The notes beneath the pieces are model-generated. The model saw only the letters and a program-made list of their open reading frames with translations. It was not told where the DNA came from and did not search any database. DNA of 64,000 nucleotides from Marinomonas ostreistagni (GTDB lineage: Bacteria > Pseudomonadota > Gammaproteobacteria > Pseudomonadales > Marinomonadaceae), in contig NZ_JAFEKF010000002.1 in assembly GCF_016888445.1 (NCBI RefSeq), forward strand, positions 868,001 through 932,000. Reading direction: 5' to 3'. Position numbers and translations under genes: made by a program. Positions within the stretch are counted from its first letter, which is position 1. Each line of letters begins with the position of its first letter. Shown in pieces: positions 1 through 7,385 of the stretch.

Positions 1-333
1 AGAAATGATGGCAGGGATTGCTGCAGCAAAGGTCATTAAAAAGAAGAATTTAACTAAGGCATAGCCATTGTTTTCTGAGAGCACGGCAGCGCTATCAAAG
101 AAGTTGATACCGTAAGCAATTTGATACCCAACAAAAAAGTAGACTAACGCAGAAATGGCGAAGTCCGTCATGATTTTGACCAGCGCATTGACTTGGTTTT
201 TATGGCGCACTGTGCCGACTTCTAGGAAGGCAAAGCCTGCGTGCATAGCAAACACCATAATGGCGCCGAGTAGGATAAAAAGAGTGTTCGAGCTGGAAAC
301 AAGCGTTTCTACTGCACTATTAATGTGATCCAC
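1..333 (-). CDS. amtB: Ammonium transporter, N-terminal part (runs off the window)
   Basis: Inner-membrane channel of the Amt/Rh family that conducts ammonium/ammonia for nitrogen assimilation. Translating the minus strand from a GTG at 333-331 gives 111 uninterrupted codons with the family signature: a first helix after VDHINSAVE, the segment MHAGFAFLEVGTVRHKN, then NALVKIMTDFAISALVYFFVGY. The GTG is preferred because CAGGAG lies six bases upstream, and the overlapping ATG reads into an early stop. The C-terminal two thirds of the gene are outside the window. A sigma-54 promoter and NtrC-like boxes lie upstream, so expression under nitrogen limitation is expected. The usual partner gene glnK is not upstream of it here. 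Identification is firm. Confidence 0.93.
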   Translation of the reverse strand, partial: MDHINSAVETLVSSSNTLFILLGAIMVFAMHAGFAFLEVGTVRHKNQVNALVKIMTDFAISALVYFFVGYQIAYGINFFDSAAVLSENNGYALVKFFFLMTFAAAIPAIIS

Positions 334-450
334 ATGGAGCTCCTGTAAAGGTTGTTGCGCACCGTATTGGTGAGCTTATTCGTTTTTTGCTTCTTGCAGG
401 GGCAAAATAGAGTATTTTGGCGGGGCCTATCCTGGGCGATAGAGGCAATA

Positions 451-467
451 AGCAAATAATGTGCCTA
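451..467 (-). promoter_or_regulatory. Sigma-54 (RpoN) -24/-12 promoter of amtB
   Basis: Read on the minus strand, positions 467-451 give TAGGCACATTATTTGCT. This fits the RpoN consensus TGGCAC-N5-TTGCW, with GG and GC separated by exactly 10 bases. Transcription would begin near 440, giving a leader of about 105 bases before the amtB GTG. The match is seen directly; its use in vivo is inferred from the known nitrogen control of amtB genes. Confidence 0.8.
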
Positions 468-469
468 AA

Positions 470-527
470 TGCATTGGTTTGGTGCTTTATTGGTGAGTGT
501 TTGTTATGGCTGATTACTTTTGGTGCT
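470..527 (-). promoter_or_regulatory. NtrC-like binding sites upstream of the amtB sigma-54 promoter
   Basis: Two 17-mers resemble the NtrC consensus TGCACY-N5-TGGTGCA: TGCATTGGTTTGGTGCT at 470-486, and 511-527, where the right half TGGTGC is exact and the left half poor. Their centres are 41 bp apart, about four helical turns. A third imperfect site, with CACC-GTAT-TGGTG, lies at 359-373 in the predicted leader. The remainder of this gap (528-785) holds no gene; it presumably contains the csp promoter and leader. Confidence 0.55.
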
Positions 528-785
528 TTGTCTGTCAAATGGTTGTCATGTTTGCAGAGTAAGCTATCCCACCTGTATACGCTTTAATGAAGTTATGGAA
601 CCTATTTAAGATGCTTTTGTATGTGCTTAAGGGTTTATATTTTTATTAAGACGTCATATTATCGAATGGCTACTGTATAAAATTAACTCAATGAATGGGT
701 GGATTTGGCAGGGCAAAGGAACAGCGCTTTATGCGCCTATGATGAATACACACTAAGTGTAGTAGTAAAAGAAAAAGAGGTTATT

Positions 786-998
786 ATGTCAGATCAATTG
801 GTATCCGGTATCGTTAAATGGTTCAACGATGAAAAAGGATTTGGTTTTATTGAACGCGATGGCGGATCGGATGTATTCGTACACTTTCGCGCGATCAACG
901 GTACGGGTCGTCGTACATTGCTTGAAGGTCAAAAAGTGACATTTGAGGTGACTCAAGGTCAAAAAGGCCCACAAGCTGAAAATGTCACGATTGTTTGA
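786..998 (+). CDS. Cold-shock domain protein (CspA family)
   Basis: A 70-residue protein made of a single cold-shock domain, an OB fold that binds single-stranded RNA and DNA and melts RNA secondary structure. Both nucleic-acid motifs are present: RNP1 as KGFGFIER and RNP2 as VFVHF, with the family hallmark VKWFNDEKG near the N-terminus. The ATG at 786 is chosen because the domain starts there and AAAGAGG lies upstream; the longer reading frame from 699 only adds non-conserved residues. The gene has its own rho-independent terminator. The gap before it is long enough for a structured leader, as is common for csp genes, but no specific element was identified. Whether it is cold-induced cannot be told. 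Confidence 0.93.
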   Translation: MSDQLVSGIVKWFNDEKGFGFIERDGGSDVFVHFRAINGTGRRTLLEGQKVTFEVTQGQKGPQAENVTIV

Positions 999-1039
999 TC
1001 TGACAACTTATCGCCCTAGATAGCATAGGGGATAAACGA

Positions 1040-1072
1040 AAGGCCGCTTATTAAGCGGCCTTTTGCGTTTTA
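1040..1072 (+). terminator. Rho-independent terminator of csp
   Basis: GGCCGCTT-ATT-AAGCGGCC hairpin followed by TTTTGCGTTTT, 42 bases after the csp stop. Confidence 0.9.
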
Positions 1073-1098
1073 AGAGGCTGACCAAGCAGTCTAAGTGA

Positions 1099-1581
1099 TC
1101 AAGAAAGGTTAGGCGAGTTGATGTCGAGTAATGGCGCTGCGTCTAATGTTTCCGCATCCATCATCATGGCGACACGCTGAAGGGAAGACAGCATTTGTGT
1201 CTGCTCCCAGTTTTCAAGTGACTCAAACTCAGAAATAAATTTCTCATGCAGCAGCGGCGGTGTGGTTTTCAGCATCTCACGGCCTTCATCAGTCAGTCGA
1301 GCATTAACAATGCGCTTGTCTTTTTGCGCGCGTACTCGAGCCACTAAGCTGCGTTCTTCAAGACGATTTAGAATCGTTGTCACAGTGGCTTGGCTTAAAG
1401 AAACATTATCAGAGATTTTGCGTACCGTGACATCGCCAAGTTCTTCGATGGCTCTAAGTACCATAATTTGCGGGATGGTGAGACCACACGCTTTGACGAC
1501 GCGTTTGGATTGTAGGTCCGTGGCGCGAATAATGCGGCGTAAGTGAACGAGCACTTCGTGTAGGTGTTGAGTTTCGGGCAT
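1099..1581 (-). CDS. MarR-family transcriptional regulator
   Basis: A 160-residue protein with the MarR winged-helix layout: N-terminal dimerisation helices, a helix-turn-helix around LTIPQIMVLRAI and VSLSQATVTTILNRLEERSL (residues 35-80), the wing containing KDKRIVNARLTDEGR, then C-terminal helices. Members sense small ligands or stress and usually repress neighbouring genes. The sequence resembles the halophile subgroup that includes EctR-type regulators, but no ectoine genes are in the window, so the target is unknown. It is transcribed alone, in the same direction as the photolyase operon upstream of it and separated from that by 170 bases. The start is the ATG at 1581. Confidence 0.85.
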   Translation of the reverse strand: MPETQHLHEVLVHLRRIIRATDLQSKRVVKACGLTIPQIMVLRAIEELGDVTVRKISDNVSLSQATVTTILNRLEERSLVARVRAQKDKRIVNARLTDEGREMLKTTPPLLHEKFISEFESLENWEQTQMLSSLQRVAMMMDAETLDAAPLLDINSPNLS

Positions 1582-1690
1582 ATTCTCTGTCAGATAGGTT
1601 GGGGGATTGTTTGGCGCGCATTATAGGCCATTCACAGGGTGCTAATGAACCCCTAGCAGGGGATCATTGCCTAAAACCTATTGGTTAGAG

Positions 1691-1733
1691 ATCAAAATAA
1701 TCCCCAGTGTGACCAATGTCAAACGACTGGGGA
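1691..1733 (-). terminator. Probable terminator of the photolyase operon
   Basis: Inverted repeat ACTGGGGA/TCCCCAGT (1726-1733 and 1701-1708) with a 17-base loop. On the minus strand it is followed by the AT-rich tract TTATTTTGAT. It lies just beyond the phrB stop. The loop is long, so this is a moderate call. Confidence 0.45.
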
Positions 1734-1751
1734 GTATGAGGATTTGCCGAG

Positions 1752-3140
1752 TTATTTTAGATTTTCAAACGCAGCGATGGCATTTTTTCGCGATGAGCTG
1801 TAATCAATTATAGGCTCAGGGTAGCCTAACTTACGACGCATGGCGCTGGGTGGATTGTGCAGTTGCTTGTCAGAAAGGCTTTTAAGCTCCGGTACAAACT
1901 TGCGAATAAAGTCACCGGATTCATCGAAACGCTCAGATTGGCGAGTGGGATTAAATACTCGAAAGTAGGGGGCGGCATCGCAGCCTGTCGATGCGCTCCA
2001 CTGCCAGCCACCGTTGTTGGCGGCAAACTCACCGTCAATCAAGTGTTGCATAAAGTAGGCTTCACCCCAGCGCCAGTCGGTGAGTAGAAGCTTGGTCAAA
2101 AAGCTTGCCGTGATCATGCGCAAGCGGTTATGCATCCATCCTGTTTGGTTCAGCTGGCGTATACCGGCATCGACGATTGGAAAGCCTGTGCGGCCTTCGC
2201 ACCAAGCGGCGAAGGCATCACTGTTATTGCGCCAAACCACGTTTTGCGTTTCTGGCTTAAAGGGAAGCTCCTTAGAAAGATCAGGGAAGTGCCCCATTAA
2301 CTGACGGTAAAAATCGCGCCACGCCAGCTCTTTTAGCCAAATACTATGCTGCCAATCACGGTCGTTTTGGCTGTTGGTTTGGATAATGGCTTCGAGGCAT
2401 TCCCGTGGGCCCAGCGCCCCAAGTGCTAAATACGGTGACAGTAAACTGGTGCCAGGGGTAGCGGGAAAATCACGCTGGTCATCGTAGGCTGCTTCTTTTT
2501 TATGGCAAAAATGCCACAGCTTTTCGCGAATAGCCTGAAAATCAGCTGGCCAAATATCGTCACGATAGTCGCTAGCGGTGATCTCAGTGAGCTTAGGTAA
2601 TTGTGCCTCGGCTTGTTTTTTAGGGGCCTCGTAAGGTGTTTCCACATGACTGGTTAATAGAGTTAGCCAGCGTTTATAAAACGGCGTAAACACTTTAAAG
2701 GGCTCGCCTTGCTGGGTGTGCACTGGGCGACTAACAATTAAGTCAGGGGCGAAACGCTGGCAGTCGATCTGAGCATCGGCAAGTGCGTCGGCGACAGCCT
2801 GATCGCGTTGGGCTTCATGAGCAGGCAGTTCGTTTTGCCACCATACTTGAGCATAATCATGTTGCTGGCACAGCGCTGTGATAGCCTTAGGGCAGTCGCT
2901 GAAACGTTTAAGGTGTAGCACATGACAGGCAATATTTAAGTCATGCGCTCGCTGTTGCAGTGTTTTGATAAGATCAATACGTAAGCCACACTTGGCGTCC
3001 GATTCGTTATGTTCTTGCCACTGTTCTGGTGTTAAACAAATAACTAAGGCGATCTCGCCTTGTTTTTGTGCTTGGTCGATGGTTGGCTGGTCCGTAAGGC
3101 GCAAGTCATTGCGCAGCCATATAAGCTGAGTGGCAGACAT
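1752..3140 (-). CDS. phrB: Deoxyribodipyrimidine photolyase
   Basis: A 462-residue flavoprotein that uses blue or near-UV light to split cyclobutane pyrimidine dimers in DNA. The N-terminal antenna (photolyase-type alpha/beta) domain begins IWLRNDLRLTDQP. The C-terminal FAD-binding domain contains LAWRDFYRQL, GRTGFPIVDAGIRQL, the WMHNRLRMI segment, and GGWQWSASTGCDAAPYFRVF, typical of class I CPD photolyases, including the conserved tryptophan and asparagine region around the flavin. Length matches the family. It is the last gene of a three-gene operon; the ATG is two bases after the stop of the upstream DUF523-DUF1722 gene. Its position in a LitR-type locus suggests light induction. Confidence 0.95.
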   Translation of the reverse strand: MSATQLIWLRNDLRLTDQPTIDQAQKQGEIALVICLTPEQWQEHNESDAKCGLRIDLIKTLQQRAHDLNIACHVLHLKRFSDCPKAITALCQQHDYAQVWWQNELPAHEAQRDQAVADALADAQIDCQRFAPDLIVSRPVHTQQGEPFKVFTPFYKRWLTLLTSHVETPYEAPKKQAEAQLPKLTEITASDYRDDIWPADFQAIREKLWHFCHKKEAAYDDQRDFPATPGTSLLSPYLALGALGPRECLEAIIQTNSQNDRDWQHSIWLKELAWRDFYRQLMGHFPDLSKELPFKPETQNVVWRNNSDAFAAWCEGRTGFPIVDAGIRQLNQTGWMHNRLRMITASFLTKLLLTDWRWGEAYFMQHLIDGEFAANNGGWQWSASTGCDAAPYFRVFNPTRQSERFDESGDFIRKFVPELKSLSDKQLHNPPSAMRRKLGYPEPIIDYSSSRKNAIAAFENLK

Positions 3141-3142
3141 GG

Positions 3143-4123
3143 TTATACCGTATTCCTTATGCCAAGTGATTGTGGGTAAGGCGCAAAATAACGCTGTTCT
3201 TTGACGTATTCGCTGCCATAAAGCTTCAGGTAGTGATACAGCAAGGTAGTAGGAGTGGTGAGGTTCACTTCACCGCGGCGGTACTGTTCGACGACTTCTA
3301 GAATGTCGCGGCGAACTTCTGAATCCACCTCACGCTTAAGGTAGCCCACTAAATGCATCAACACGTTACAGTGATCTTTGCGTTTTGCGGGTGTGCTTAA
3401 GGCAGCCATAAATTCGCTGAAGTAGCGCTCACAAAGAGTGTCGATGGAGCACTTTTCTTGTCCGGATAGGAGACGCCCTAGAGATTTGTAAGCGGGCTGC
3501 GAATGCGCCATCACCACGTATTTATAGCGGCTGTGATAGTCGATCAGGGCTTTCATCGAGACATCATTTAACACCGTATGGCGAAACTCATGATGGGCAA
3601 ATACGCGTAGTAAGAAGTTTTCGCGTAGGGCCGGATCGTGTAAGCGCCCATCTTCTTCAATCGGTAGTAGCGGATAGCGTTGCTGTAACGCTTGAGTAAA
3701 TAGCCCCGCCACACGTTGCATATGCGGATGGCCATTTTCCTGATACACCTTGATGCGCTCAAGGCCACAAGACGGTGAGTTCTTCATCAAAATATAGCCA
3801 TCGATCTCAGGCAAGTTATCTAAATAGCGCTCATTGGCTTGATTGAGCTGATCAGAGACATCACTGCCAGGCGAGTTAGAAAAGGATAAACGTGGCTGTT
3901 CTGGGTCGCCTTCAAGGCGCATGGTTGGACGCGGTGTACCAAAGCCTGCCGCCACTTCGGGGCAAAATTTGTGGTATTCAAAAAACTCCGCCAACGGTCC
4001 TAGGCAATAAGTCGAGCGGCTGTGGCCGCCATTGTAGCGGACATTTTCACCTAGTAGGCAAGCACTGATGCCTACAGGAACTTTGTGTTCAATTTGGTTT
4101 GGATGACAATCGGTGGCAATCAT
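3143..4123 (-). CDS. TudS-like (DUF523) fused to DUF1722 (YbgA)
   Basis: A 326-residue two-domain protein. Residues about 15-155 are a DUF523 domain; this family includes TudS, a 2-thiouracil desulfurase with a [4Fe-4S] cluster held by three cysteines. Three cysteines sit in conserved contexts: C22 (GISACLLG), C54 (KFCPEVAAG) and C119 (NSPSCG). Residues about 170-320 are a DUF1722/YbgA domain of unknown function, starting at NFLLRVFAHHEFR. The ATG at 4123 is chosen because GGGGGA lies four bases upstream; the track-style TTG at 4135 is less likely. It sits between the FAD oxidoreductase and phrB in one operon. Desulfurisation of thionucleobases is inferred from the family; the true substrate is unknown. 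Confidence 0.85.
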   Translation of the reverse strand: MIATDCHPNQIEHKVPVGISACLLGENVRYNGGHSRSTYCLGPLAEFFEYHKFCPEVAAGFGTPRPTMRLEGDPEQPRLSFSNSPGSDVSDQLNQANERYLDNLPEIDGYILMKNSPSCGLERIKVYQENGHPHMQRVAGLFTQALQQRYPLLPIEEDGRLHDPALRENFLLRVFAHHEFRHTVLNDVSMKALIDYHSRYKYVVMAHSQPAYKSLGRLLSGQEKCSIDTLCERYFSEFMAALSTPAKRKDHCNVLMHLVGYLKREVDSEVRRDILEVVEQYRRGEVNLTTPTTLLYHYLKLYGSEYVKEQRYFAPYPQSLGIRNTV

Positions 4124-4142
4124 GCTTTCCCCCAATAATTGC

Positions 4143-5102
4143 TTACAAAACTTTTTTGCGTAAATAGTCGAATGCGTATTGAGCGCTCAACATGGCGCCC
4201 TCTGCATCCCCTTGGCAGAGCCAGTCGCCTATTAGGCCGATGTTGAGTTGGTTGTCCCATAGGAAGCTGCTACTCGAGACGGGCATTGCTTGGCGACCAA
4301 GCAACCAGCGATGGGGTTCACCGGCTTCATATACTTCGCAGTCAATCACTTCGCTGAAGGCTTGTTGTAGAGCGGCTTGAACCTCGGCCTTGTCGCTGTC
4401 TAAGTGGGTCTGGCTCCATTCGGGCGAAGCTTGTACGACCCACAGGTCATCGTCTTGACGCTCACGACCCGGCTTATCGGAATCTTTGATCAAGGTTTCC
4501 AGTGAAGGATGAACAGAGAATTGCAGCGGCGCGGCATCGGTTTGGCTGGTGCGTAGCCACATCACCCACTGAGACAAGGTATTGGCGCCCGCGCGGTTGG
4601 CTTGCAGTAATAGTGTGCTGGTGTTTGGGATCGTCGCCAGCAGCATTGAGGCTTGTAGGGCAGGTGTCGCAATCATGACATATTCGGCTTTGATAACGGG
4701 TTGATACTTATCATCCCGAAGTAGCCAGTAATCGTCGTAGCTACGTTCGATATGTTGTACCTTGGTTTCGGTGACCAGCTCAGCATGGCTGCTTAGGTAG
4801 CGCGTAATCGAGGACATACGCGGTGTGCCGACATAGCCGCTTTGCCAGCGTTGCAACACATTTTGCTCAAGCAAATGTTCGCGAATATCGGTCAAATCTT
4901 CATCGCTGAACCCCAAAATGCTGGCGCCTTGATCAATGCCGCCACAGGACAAGCGCTTACTTCCGGCGCGTCCACCCGTACCACGAGATTTTTCGATGAT
5001 AGTCGTCGGGATGTGATGCTGAGTAGCAAGGTGGCTAAAAGTGGCCCCCGCTAGGCCGGCACCAATAATGACAAGTTTGGTGGTAGGGATTGGTGTCGCC
5101 AT
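4143..5102 (-). CDS. NAD(P)/FAD-dependent amine-oxidase-like oxidoreductase
   Basis: A 319-residue flavoprotein. The N-terminal Rossmann motif is GAGLAGATFS (residues 14-23), followed by an acidic residue at the end of the second strand (IIEKSRGTGGRAGS), the arginine-rich segment typical of renalase-like or monoamine-oxidase-like enzymes. The C-terminus carries the second flavin-contact motif NIGLIGDWLCQGDAEGAMLSA. The substrate is unknown. Genes of this kind often sit beside photolyase and MerR genes in light-responsive clusters. It is the first gene of the operon and starts 109 bases from the divergent LitR-like gene, with the TTGTAYA array between. Confidence 0.8.
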   Translation of the reverse strand: MATPIPTTKLVIIGAGLAGATFSHLATQHHIPTTIIEKSRGTGGRAGSKRLSCGGIDQGASILGFSDEDLTDIREHLLEQNVLQRWQSGYVGTPRMSSITRYLSSHAELVTETKVQHIERSYDDYWLLRDDKYQPVIKAEYVMIATPALQASMLLATIPNTSTLLLQANRAGANTLSQWVMWLRTSQTDAAPLQFSVHPSLETLIKDSDKPGRERQDDDLWVVQASPEWSQTHLDSDKAEVQAALQQAFSEVIDCEVYEAGEPHRWLLGRQAMPVSSSSFLWDNQLNIGLIGDWLCQGDAEGAMLSAQYAFDYLRKKVL

Positions 5103-5135
5103 AAAAATTTACTCCGTATTTGCGTCTGACTAACG

Positions 5136-5194
5136 TTGTACAGCAAAAATGTTTGTATAATTTATATTCTTGTACAAAAATACAAATTGTACAA
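5136..5194. promoter_or_regulatory. Array of four TTGTAYA boxes at exact 17-bp spacing
   Basis: TTGTACA at 5136-5142, TTGTATA at 5153-5159, TTGTACA at 5170-5176 and TTGTACA at 5187-5193. Starts are exactly 17 bp apart, so each adjacent pair reads TGTACA-N11-TGTAYA. TGTACA is itself a palindrome. The array fills the promoter region between the photolyase operon and the LitR-like gene and overlaps AT-rich -10-like elements (TATAAT at 5156-5161). From memory, paired TGTACA/TGTAYA motifs with a spacer of about this size have been reported for LitR-type light regulators of pseudomonads. Its role as the operator of the divergent MerR gene is inferred. Confidence 0.75.
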
Positions 5195-5210
5195 GTTATG
5201 GTTATTGAAT

Positions 5211-6074
5211 ATGAAACATACGTCCGCAGACTTAAATGTAGATCAATTTCCGATTCGTGAATTATCCGAGCGCACGGGAGTGAACTCGGTGACCTTACGT
5301 GCTTGGGAACGTCGCTATGGATTATTAAAGCCTTTTCGTACCGATAAAGGGCATCGGCTGTATACCGCCTTCGATGTTGAGCAGGTGCAGCGCATTCTGT
5401 ATTGGATCAACCAAGGGGTGGCGGTCAGTAAGGTTCGAGAGCTGCTATCTCAGCAGGTGTCTCCTGTTGCGCCAGTGCAAGATGAAAGTCCTTGGTTAGC
5501 GTGGCGAACCGGCTTTGTTCAAACGGTACGAGCTTTTGCGATAAGTAAATGGGAGGCGCAGTTGCTTGAGGCTATTAAGCAATATCCGGTCAACGTGGTG
5601 TTACGCCAGGGGTTGTTACCGGCGCTACAGGTACTGCAAAGCGACCAAGCGAGTGCACCGGCCTATGCGGTGTTGCGAACCTCTTTGAATGAGTTGTTGG
5701 TCTCGCTAAAACAAAAGCGGAAACGTGTGCCTGCAAAAGATTATCAAGTGTTGGTGGTGGCGCTAGATGGGCACTACTTGCCAGCGCGGCTGATTACCTG
5801 GGCCCTAGCTCAAGAGCAAGAGCACACGCTTTGTTTAGAAGAGATACGCTCGAAAGAAGAAGTGCTGGGAGTGGTGACTGAGCTAGGTATTAAACACTTA
5901 GTGTTGGTTGGGGAGGCGCTATCCCAAGCCGAGGCACGCCGCTGGCTGGCGCAGGCGTGGCCAGTTCAAGTGGACTGGGTCGGGTCGGGGTTGTGGTTAG
6001 AGGCGCAGCAGGAAAATAGCCCAGAACAACGTTTCTATGCTAACTACTTTGTCTACCTTGATAGCTTAATGTAA
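5211..6074 (+). CDS. LitR-like MerR-family regulator (probable light response)
   Basis: A 287-residue regulator. Residues about 14-80 form a MerR DNA-binding domain (FPIRELSERTGVNSVTLRAWERRYGL, then GHRLYTAFDVEQVQRI). The C-terminal 200 residues align in layout with the cobalamin-binding region of LitR/CarH, but the expected ExxH and DxHxxG B12 ligands are not evident; only a degenerate ALDGHYLP remains. This fits the class of LitR proteins that do not bind B12 and that in pseudomonads work with a short LOV photosensor; no LOV gene is in the window. The ATG at 5211 lies 17 bases after the operator array, with no good ribosome site. It is divergent from the photolyase operon, its likely target. 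An MlrA-like role is the alternative. Confidence 0.75.
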   Translation: MKHTSADLNVDQFPIRELSERTGVNSVTLRAWERRYGLLKPFRTDKGHRLYTAFDVEQVQRILYWINQGVAVSKVRELLSQQVSPVAPVQDESPWLAWRTGFVQTVRAFAISKWEAQLLEAIKQYPVNVVLRQGLLPALQVLQSDQASAPAYAVLRTSLNELLVSLKQKRKRVPAKDYQVLVVALDGHYLPARLITWALAQEQEHTLCLEEIRSKEEVLGVVTELGIKHLVLVGEALSQAEARRWLAQAWPVQVDWVGSGLWLEAQQENSPEQRFYANYFVYLDSLM

Positions 6075-6157
6075 TTAAGATGGTTCTTTTAATCTATTTC
6101 AATAATCTTGGGTGAGCTTTTACTCTTAACCTTAATCGTTGAAGAGGAGTGAAGCCG

Positions 6158-6391
6158 ATGAAAACCTTAACTTTTGCCCTAGTGCATTTTTCCATTGCGT
6201 TTACTGTTACTTACTTGGTTACAGGAAGTTTTTTGTTGGGTGGTACTGTCGCGTTGTTGGAGCCAGCCGTGAATACAGTGGCTTACCACTTTCATGAAAA
6301 GCTTTGGGCCAATGGTCGTCTTCAGGCTTTATTTCATCAGGAAAAAGGCCGCTTCACGCAACTCTTGTCGCTGTACGCTCAAAAGTCCTAA
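6158..6391 (+). CDS. DUF2061 family small membrane protein
   Basis: A 77-residue protein with two membrane segments (about residues 3-20 and 23-43) and the DUF2061 pattern: an alpha-helical hairpin ending in LEPAVNTVAYHFHEKLW. Function is unknown. The ATG at 6158 is chosen because GAGGAG lies eight bases upstream; the reading frame also opens at a GTG three codons earlier. Its stop codon abuts the stop codon of the convergent gene with no spacer, so there is no room for a conventional terminator between them. Confidence 0.75.
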   Translation: MKTLTFALVHFSIAFTVTYLVTGSFLLGGTVALLEPAVNTVAYHFHEKLWANGRLQALFHQEKGRFTQLLSLYAQKS

Positions 6392-7207
6392 CTAACGCTC
6401 AGGAATACTGAAAGGCAGGTCATTAAACATATCACTGCGCAAGATATCAGTGGTGATATTGAGCTCAAAGCGGAAGGTGTGCTGTTGCCCTGAGCAGCCT
6501 GATAGCACTACTTGCCATTCGCCATAACTACCAGGTTCAGGCAATTTCCAACACACCCCTTTGATATTGACGTAGCGCGTGCCATCCGCGTCTTCGGTGA
6601 TCGGGTAGTCGTGCTCTTGGATAACCCCTTTTTTGTATTCAGCCTGCAGGTTTTTGGCTTCACTCAGCGCCTGTCTAAAGTTAGGCGAGAAAGCCGCTTT
6701 TGCTGTATCGACGGTGTTTTCACGATTTTTGTCGTTACCTATGTCTAGTAAGCTGTCCTGTTTCCAGTTCTCTGGTAGCTGATCTAAGCCCTGTTGCAGT
6801 TGGTCTATTTCCCGTAGCGAGACAGCCCGTTGGCGCACGTTTGCGGTGCTAGCTGGTGTTGAGGTCGGCGCGACCGGCGTTTCTGTGCTAACCGGCGCAA
6901 GAAGATCGGCTGGCATAGGGTTGCTAGGTTGCGACGGTATGCTGTTAGGCACTGGGGTGTCGTTTACAGAAGTATTGTCAATTGGAGCATCTTCTGGCTC
7001 AGTAAAGGCTGTTTGAGGGGCTTCTATTGGCGGCTCTGGTTGTGAGTCTTCAGTGTCCGCCGGAATAATAGAAACGTTGAGCTGTGGCGGCGCTTTCGGC
7101 AGTGCATCAATGCCCCAGTGGCGATCTTTAAATCCCAAGAAAAAAAGGCCGTGCAGGCATAAGGCAACGATTAATGCCAACAACCATGGTTTACCCAAAC
7201 GCCCCAT
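6392..7207 (-). CDS. TonB-like envelope protein of unknown function
   Basis: A 271-residue protein. Residues about 8-26 are a single membrane anchor (LLALIVALCLHGLFFLGF), followed by a low-complexity region of about 110 residues rich in Pro, Thr and acidic residues, typical of TonB-like periplasm-spanning linkers. A C-terminal domain of about 130 residues follows, with two cysteines (GVCWKL and SGCSGQ) that could form a disulfide. The C-terminal domain does not show the classical TonB energy-transfer motif, and no ExbB/ExbD genes are adjacent. Start is the ATG at 7207, behind AGGTGAT; the reading frame extends upstream to 7267 without support. I do not recognise the C-terminal domain. Confidence 0.65.
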   Translation of the reverse strand: MGRLGKPWLLALIVALCLHGLFFLGFKDRHWGIDALPKAPPQLNVSIIPADTEDSQPEPPIEAPQTAFTEPEDAPIDNTSVNDTPVPNSIPSQPSNPMPADLLAPVSTETPVAPTSTPASTANVRQRAVSLREIDQLQQGLDQLPENWKQDSLLDIGNDKNRENTVDTAKAAFSPNFRQALSEAKNLQAEYKKGVIQEHDYPITEDADGTRYVNIKGVCWKLPEPGSYGEWQVVLSGCSGQQHTFRFELNITTDILRSDMFNDLPFSIPER

Positions 7208-7385
7208 GAAGATCACCTGCCTTCTTCTTACCAACAAACTCTGCACTGATACCGTGCAGTCCTTCACTATAACAAATCAAGCCCTTGGTGGAAGAGGGGC
7301 GCGGCAAAGAATTTTCGTCAAAGTTCCTAGCAGGGGTGGGAATCACAGGGGGGATCAGTATACTGTCAGAAAAATGTATTAATGG

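Noticed and set aside
334..785. Possible tRNA or small RNA in the amtB-csp gap
   Set aside because: No cloverleaf or convincing promoter-terminator pair; only the sigma-54 promoter and NtrC-like boxes are supported.
7053..7382. 109-codon plus-strand frame opposite the TonB-like gene
   Set aside because: Shadow of the Pro-rich minus-strand gene; no family features.
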